The position numbers were made by a program, and so were the translations under genes. The notes beneath the pieces were generated by a model. It saw nothing but the letters and a program-made list of their open reading frames with translations, was not told the DNA's origin and ran no database searches. From Pseudomonas sp. (lineage in GTDB: Bacteria > Pseudomonadota > Gammaproteobacteria > Pseudomonadales > Pseudomonadaceae), in assembly GCA_029239415.1 (NCBI GenBank), contig JAQZAY010000134.1, positions 1-9,278 on the forward strand: DNA of 9,278 nucleotides. Reading direction: 5' to 3'. Positions within the stretch are counted from its first letter, which is position 1, and the number at the start of each line of letters is the position of its first letter. This document shows positions 6,021-9,278 of this stretch, in pieces.

Positions 6021-7060
6021 CCGTTTGCCTGGCGCTGGTGCCGGCGAAATTCACCCGGCGTCATCTGCGTCCAGCGCTTGAAGGCGCGTTGAAAGGCCTC
6101 GGCCGAGGCAAACCCGAGCAGATAGGCGATCTCGCCGAAGGCAAGCTCGGTGTCCCGGATATAGGTCTCGGCGAGGTCGCGCCGGGTATCGTTGAGCAGG
6201 CTGCGAAATCCCGTGCCTTGCTCGGCCAGCTTGCGCCGCAGTGTCCAGGGAGGCAATTGCAATTGCCGGGCGACTTCGTCCAGGTCCGGCTCGCGCCCGC
6301 CGTTGAGCAGCGGCCCGAGCAGGTGGGTGATGCGTTCGCCCAGGCTGCGGATGCGGGTTCGCTGGGCCAGTTCCGCTTCGCACAGTTGCAGCAGGTGCTG
6401 CCAGGTGCTCGGGCAATGCTGGGGGTTGCGCAGGGCCAGGCTGGCACGGCCCAGGCGCAGTTGGTTGCAGGTGGCGACAAAGTGCACGGGAGTGCTGCAG
6501 AGCGCCTGGTACTGCGCGGCGTAGGCGGGGGGGTCGAACTCGATCTCGATGCGTTCGGCTTGCAGCGCCTGGCCTGCCAGGCTCGACAGCTGCGCCAGCC
6601 ATCCCGCCAGCAGCGAGTCGACCACGAAGCGGTTGTAGGCGTTGTACGGACTGATGGAATAGAAGCGCAGCCAGGCGCCGTGACGGTCTTCGAGATAGCT
6701 CGACTGGCCCCGGTAGTTGGCCGCGTACAGTGGCTCGAAGCGCAGCAGCGTGCGAGCGGCATCGCCCACCGTCGGCGCCTGCGCCGCGGTCACGCCCGCC
6801 AGGCCCGCCTGGGCCAGGCGACTGAAGCGACCCATGAGCAGGCCAAGCGCGGGTTCGCCGGTCAGCTCGATGGCAGCGTGGCCCAGGTGCATGTAGCGCG
6901 GGATCGACAGGCGCGCGCCTGGCTCGGCCAGTCGCGCGGCGTCCAGGCCGTAGCGCTGCAGCAGCGGCTCGGGATCGTGACCGTGGTGGCGCAGGGCGTC
7001 GCCCAGGGGCTGGACGAAGCCTACCGACAGCTCGCCCAGGCGCACCCGCGGCCTTGGCAT
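6017..7060 (-). CDS. AraC-family transcriptional regulator (PF12625-type)
   Basis: A DNA-binding regulator of 347 aa. The N-terminal two thirds (about 20-205) resemble the 'arabinose-binding domain' type PF12625 found in OruR-like regulators, with LTGEPALGLLMG at 67-78 typical of that group. The C-terminus has the two AraC helix-turn-helices: the first about 258-283 (DEVARQLQLPPWTLRRKL), the second about 305-340, including the family signature GFASAEAFQRAFKRWTQMTP (316-335). Ligand and target genes are unknown. The ATG at 7060 lies only four bases after the TAG of the nitrilase-like gene, so the two are almost certainly one transcript with coupled translation; AGGG at 7066-7063 is too close for an ideal ribosome site, which also suggests coupling. 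A GTG at 7045 is a possible alternative start. The likeliest target is its own operon, but no operator could be identified. Confidence 0.92.
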   Translation of the reverse strand: MPRPRVRLGELSVGFVQPLGDALRHHGHDPEPLLQRYGLDAARLAEPGARLSIPRYMHLGHAAIELTGEPALGLLMGRFSRLAQAGLAGVTAAQAPTVGDAARTLLRFEPLYAANYRGQSSYLEDRHGAWLRFYSISPYNAYNRFVVDSLLAGWLAQLSSLAGQALQAERIEIEFDPPAYAAQYQALCSTPVHFVATCNQLRLGRASLALRNPQHCPSTWQHLLQLCEAELAQRTRIRSLGERITHLLGPLLNGGREPDLDEVARQLQLPPWTLRRKLAEQGTGFRSLLNDTRRDLAETYIRDTELAFGEIAYLLGFASAEAFQRAFKRWTQMTPGEFRRHQRQANG

Positions 7061-7064
7061 TGCC

Positions 7065-8186
7065 CTACAACCACAGGTTGAGCAGGCGCGCGCCCTGGCT
7101 GGCGCTGCCGGCCAGGTGCTGGCCAGCACGGTTGGCAAAGCCTTGCCCGTCGCCGCCCAGTTCCCAGAACTGCCCGCGCAGGAACACACTCATGCTGGTG
7201 GCGTACTGGCCGCTGGCGGCGAGCGTCAGCCGTTGCCAGGCGGTTCGCTCGCTGGCCTGGCCCTGGCGCATGGGCAGCCCGGCCGCCAGTGGCTGATGCC
7301 GGTTGCCGCGCCAGGGCTTGTCCCAGCTGTCCTTGCCGCTCAGGAAGACGGGGTTGGCAATCAGTTGCGCCGACTGCGCGGCCAGGGCACGGTGGTTTTC
7401 CGGGTACCAGCTGTCGCTCCCGACCAGCACGCCCAGGCGTCCGGCCGGCGTCTGCACGGTCTGCAAGGGCTGCCCGTGCCCGCCCTGGATGAAGCGGCGC
7501 ACTTCGCTGTCCGGATACTGCTGGCGCTGGGGCTGGCCGAGCGGAGCGCCGTCGGGGCCGAACACCAGGCTGCTGTTGAACAGCGGGCCCGTGCCTGCGT
7601 GCAGCACGCCCTGCTCGACATAGGGGGCAGGCAACACGATGGAGCCGGCCACCAGGGTCACGTCGAATTCCTTCGCCAGCCCGCCGAACAGACGCTGGTA
7701 GTCGTCGGCCATCTGCCCGGCCTTCATGCGCAGGTGGGCATCGGCGCGCCGGTCATCGCCGGTGGCCGCGAGCATGGCCAGGCCATAGCGCAGTGGATTG
7801 CTCAGCTCGAGCCATTGCCAGGCCTCGCGGCGATGGGTGACCTGGTACAGTTCGTTCTTTTCGCCGCGGGCCCACAGCCAGGTGCCGATATGCTCGGGCA
7901 GGATGACCACGGTACGAGCGTTGACCAGGCCCTGGGCGCGGGCCTGCTCGAGGTAGGCCGCGAGCTTGCGGTGCAGGCGCTCGAGGTTCTGGTAGTCGCT
8001 GGGAAACAGCTGCGGCTCGATGCCCAGCAGGTTGCCCCGCTCGCCGGGCACGCCGTCATTGAGCGCCAGTTCGATCCGCAGGTCGGAAAGGTAGTGGCCC
8101 TCGGGGCGCTCCTGGGTCCAGAAGCCGTAGCCACAGAGCATGGCGATGGCCACCAGCGCAAAGGCGCCTGAAAGAAGTTTACGCAT
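7065..8186 (-). CDS. Membrane-anchored nitrilase-fold protein lacking catalytic Cys and Lys
   Basis: A 373-aa protein that I place in the carbon-nitrogen hydrolase superfamily. After a short basic start, a hydrophobic segment (about 4-23) acts as a signal anchor or signal peptide and would put the domain in the periplasm. Seen: VVILPEHIG (93-101) with the expected catalytic Glu (E98), NSSLVFGPDG (204-213) like the family's 'N.a.v..p.G' strand, and GVLVGSDSWYPE (252-263), which aligns with the GV.IC.D..fPE signature but has Gly (G256) where the nucleophilic Cys belongs. There is no Lys between K172 and K285, so the catalytic Lys is also gone. It is therefore likely a pseudoenzyme or uses other chemistry. 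C18 is not in a proper lipobox. The start has only a weak ribosome site. It is co-transcribed with the AraC-type gene. The family call is fairly sure; the role is unknown. Confidence 0.8.
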   Translation of the reverse strand: MRKLLSGAFALVAIAMLCGYGFWTQERPEGHYLSDLRIELALNDGVPGERGNLLGIEPQLFPSDYQNLERLHRKLAAYLEQARAQGLVNARTVVILPEHIGTWLWARGEKNELYQVTHRREAWQWLELSNPLRYGLAMLAATGDDRRADAHLRMKAGQMADDYQRLFGGLAKEFDVTLVAGSIVLPAPYVEQGVLHAGTGPLFNSSLVFGPDGAPLGQPQRQQYPDSEVRRFIQGGHGQPLQTVQTPAGRLGVLVGSDSWYPENHRALAAQSAQLIANPVFLSGKDSWDKPWRGNRHQPLAAGLPMRQGQASERTAWQRLTLAASGQYATSMSVFLRGQFWELGGDGQGFANRAGQHLAGSASQGARLLNLWL

Positions 8187-8223
8187 GACAGGATCTTACC
8201 GCCCACAGCCGAATCCCGCCGCT

Positions 8224-8251
8224 TTTATCACCAAAAACCGCGAAGGGTCAA
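8224..8251 (-). promoter_or_regulatory. Candidate promoter of the nitrilase-like/AraC operon
   Basis: On the minus strand TTGACC (8251-8246, five of six matches) and GATAAA (8229-8224, four of six) are 16 bases apart, predicting a start near 8217 and a leader of about 30 bases. The -35 box overlaps the TGA stop of the dehydrogenase gene. I see no terminator in the 61-base gap, so read-through from the dehydrogenase is also possible. Confidence 0.45.
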
Positions 8252-9240
8252 TCGGGCCTCGCCCTGGCTGCCCACGCCTGTGGGTTGACCAGATTGGCAG
8301 GCCGCCTGCCCGCCAGGGCCTCGATCAGGTTGTCGACCGCGCACCGGGCCATGGCTTCGCGTGTCTCCACGGTGGCCGAGCCGATGTGTGGCGTGGCCAC
8401 CACGTTGTCCAGTCGCAGCAGCGCTGAATCGGGCGCCAGCGGTTCCTGTTCGAACACGTCGAGCCCCGCCGCGTGCAGTTGCCCGCCTTGCAGCGCTGCG
8501 GTCAACGCCGACTCGTCGACCACCTTGCCCCGGGCTATGTTGATGAAGATGGCGCTGGGCTTCATCAGCGCGAACTCGCGTGCGCCGATCATGCGCTCGG
8601 TGGTTGCCGTCAGCGGCAGCGTCATGCAGACGAAGTCCGCCTGCTGCAACAGGTGTTCAAGACTCACGTGACGGGCGCCGAAGCGCTCATCGACATGCGG
8701 CCTGGGGCTGCGGCTGTGGTAGATCACCGGCATGCCAAAGCCGAAATGCCCGCGTTGCGCCAGCGCCTCGCCGATCCGGCCCATGCCGATGATGCCCAGG
8801 GTCTTGCCATGCACATCGCTGCCGAACTGCGCAGGGCCGATGTTGCGGGTCCACTGGCCAGCGCGGACCATGCTGGCCAGCTCCACCACCCGCCGGGCTG
8901 TGGCGAGGATCAGCGCAAAGCCTGTGTCCGCCGTGGTCTGGGTCAGCACATCGGGCGTATTGCTGAGCAGGATCGAACGGCTGTCCAGGTAGCCCAGGTC
9001 GTAGTTGTCGATACCCACCGACACGCTCGCCACGGCTTCGAGGCGTGGGGCCAGGTCGAGCAGCGTGGCATCCAGCCTGAGGCTGGCCCCGAGCAGGCCG
9101 TGGGCATGTGGCAGGGCATCGCGCAGGCGGGCCAGGCCGTCGCTGCCCGGTAGCGCGACCTCGGTGATGTCGGCATGCTCGCCCAGGCGTTCTCGCAGGG
9201 CCGGGGAGAGGCTTTTGTACAGGACGACGTGCTTTTTCAT
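8248..9240 (-). CDS. ghrB: D-2-hydroxyacid dehydrogenase, GhrB/KguD type
   Basis: A cytoplasmic NAD(P)H-dependent reductase of 330 aa from the D-isomer-specific 2-hydroxyacid dehydrogenase family. It strongly resembles E. coli GhrB (glyoxylate/hydroxypyruvate and 2-ketogluconate reductase) from residue 69 on. Seen: ASVSVGIDNYD (71-81), the Rossmann motif GMGRIG (152-157), and the catalytic Arg in NIARGKVVDE (R237), Glu in FEQEPL (E266) and His in TPHIGSAT (H285). SR at 176-177 after the second strand, with no Asp, points to NADPH. The KguD enzymes of the Pseudomonas 2-ketogluconate operon belong to the same group and this could be one; the deciding gene (kguT) would lie beyond the window. The ATG at 9240 overlaps a TGA of an upstream frame (ATGA), consistent with being downstream in an operon. 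Confidence 0.9.
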   Translation of the reverse strand: MKKHVVLYKSLSPALRERLGEHADITEVALPGSDGLARLRDALPHAHGLLGASLRLDATLLDLAPRLEAVASVSVGIDNYDLGYLDSRSILLSNTPDVLTQTTADTGFALILATARRVVELASMVRAGQWTRNIGPAQFGSDVHGKTLGIIGMGRIGEALAQRGHFGFGMPVIYHSRSPRPHVDERFGARHVSLEHLLQQADFVCMTLPLTATTERMIGAREFALMKPSAIFINIARGKVVDESALTAALQGGQLHAAGLDVFEQEPLAPDSALLRLDNVVATPHIGSATVETREAMARCAVDNLIEALAGRRPANLVNPQAWAARARPD

Positions 9241-9278
9241 ACAGGGTCTCGCTTCATGGGTGGGCCGGCTGGGGGCCA
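9237..9278 (-). CDS. Possible C-terminal end of an upstream gene (partial)
   Basis: Reading leftward from the window edge, one frame stays open for 13 codons and ends in TGA at 9239-9237, overlapping the dehydrogenase start by four bases (ATGA). The peptide ends PMKRDPV, which is too short to identify. The four-base overlap is typical of operon neighbours, and no other clear ribosome site or promoter is seen in this stretch. If the dehydrogenase is KguD, a ketogluconate transporter would be expected here; that is a guess from known operon order. Confidence 0.35.
   Translation of the reverse strand, partial: WPPAGPPMKRDPV

Noticed and set aside
5759..7081. 440-codon + strand frame opposite the AraC-type gene
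   Set aside because: A shadow frame; the opposite strand shows a full AraC regulator.
7116..8171. 351-codon + strand frame opposite the nitrilase-like gene
   Set aside because: A shadow frame with no recognisable domain or ribosome site; the minus-strand gene has a signal anchor and family motifs.
8115..8186. Nitrilase-like protein as a lipoprotein through C18
   Set aside because: The residue before the Cys is Leu, which signal peptidase II does not accept; a signal anchor is more likely.
1..9278. CRISPR array, insertion sequence, prophage or toxin-antitoxin system
   Set aside because: No regularly spaced repeats, transposase, integrase, phage gene or toxin/antitoxin pair was recognised on either strand.

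Overview
The window looks like a chromosomal segment of a high-GC gammaproteobacterium, most likely a Pseudomonas of the putida/fluorescens type. The purF end followed by metZ and a short-chain dehydrogenase matches the known Pseudomonas order cvpA-purF-metZ-SDR. The tRNAs, the PBP2 sequence beginning MPQPI, the DUF2242 lipoprotein and the strong G/C third-position bias all fit. I see no insertion sequence, phage gene or CRISPR array. This is ordinary core and shell chromosome with a few under-described genes.

Left part, + strand (1-2188): the last 63 codons of purF (purine synthesis), then metZ (O-succinylhomoserine sulfhydrylase, methionine synthesis), then an SDR oxidoreductase whose start codon shares one base with the metZ stop. 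The three genes look co-transcribed. Next comes a tRNA operon (about 2207-2805) with a sigma70-type promoter, an A-tract upstream of it and a GC-rich discriminator. It encodes tRNA-Val(TAC) and two identical tRNA-Asp(GTC) genes, and it ends in a 9-bp hairpin followed by a textbook UUCG-loop terminator.

Middle, + strand (2898-3912): a predicted outer-membrane lipoprotein of the DUF2242 family (unknown function) with a Pro/Ala-rich tail. After it come an interrupted inverted repeat and a tiny acidic ORF of 28 codons with a plausible ribosome binding site.

Right part, - strand (3919-9278, read from right to left): a GhrB/KguD-type 2-hydroxyacid dehydrogenase, whose start may overlap the stop of a gene running off the window; a membrane-anchored protein of the nitrilase (carbon-nitrogen hydrolase) fold; a tightly coupled AraC-type regulator; and a stand-alone penicillin-binding protein 2 (mrdA-like) with no rodA beside it. 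The nitrilase-like protein keeps the catalytic Glu but has Gly at the Cys position and no Lys in the region where the catalytic Lys should lie, so it is probably a pseudoenzyme or a divergent enzyme. This protein and its coupled regulator are the most unusual pair in the window.

Possible promoters are marked ahead of the tRNA operon, ahead of the nitrilase-like/AraC pair (its -35 overlaps the dehydrogenase stop codon) and ahead of the PBP2 gene. All functional assignments are read from sequence motifs and recalled family knowledge. No database search was run.
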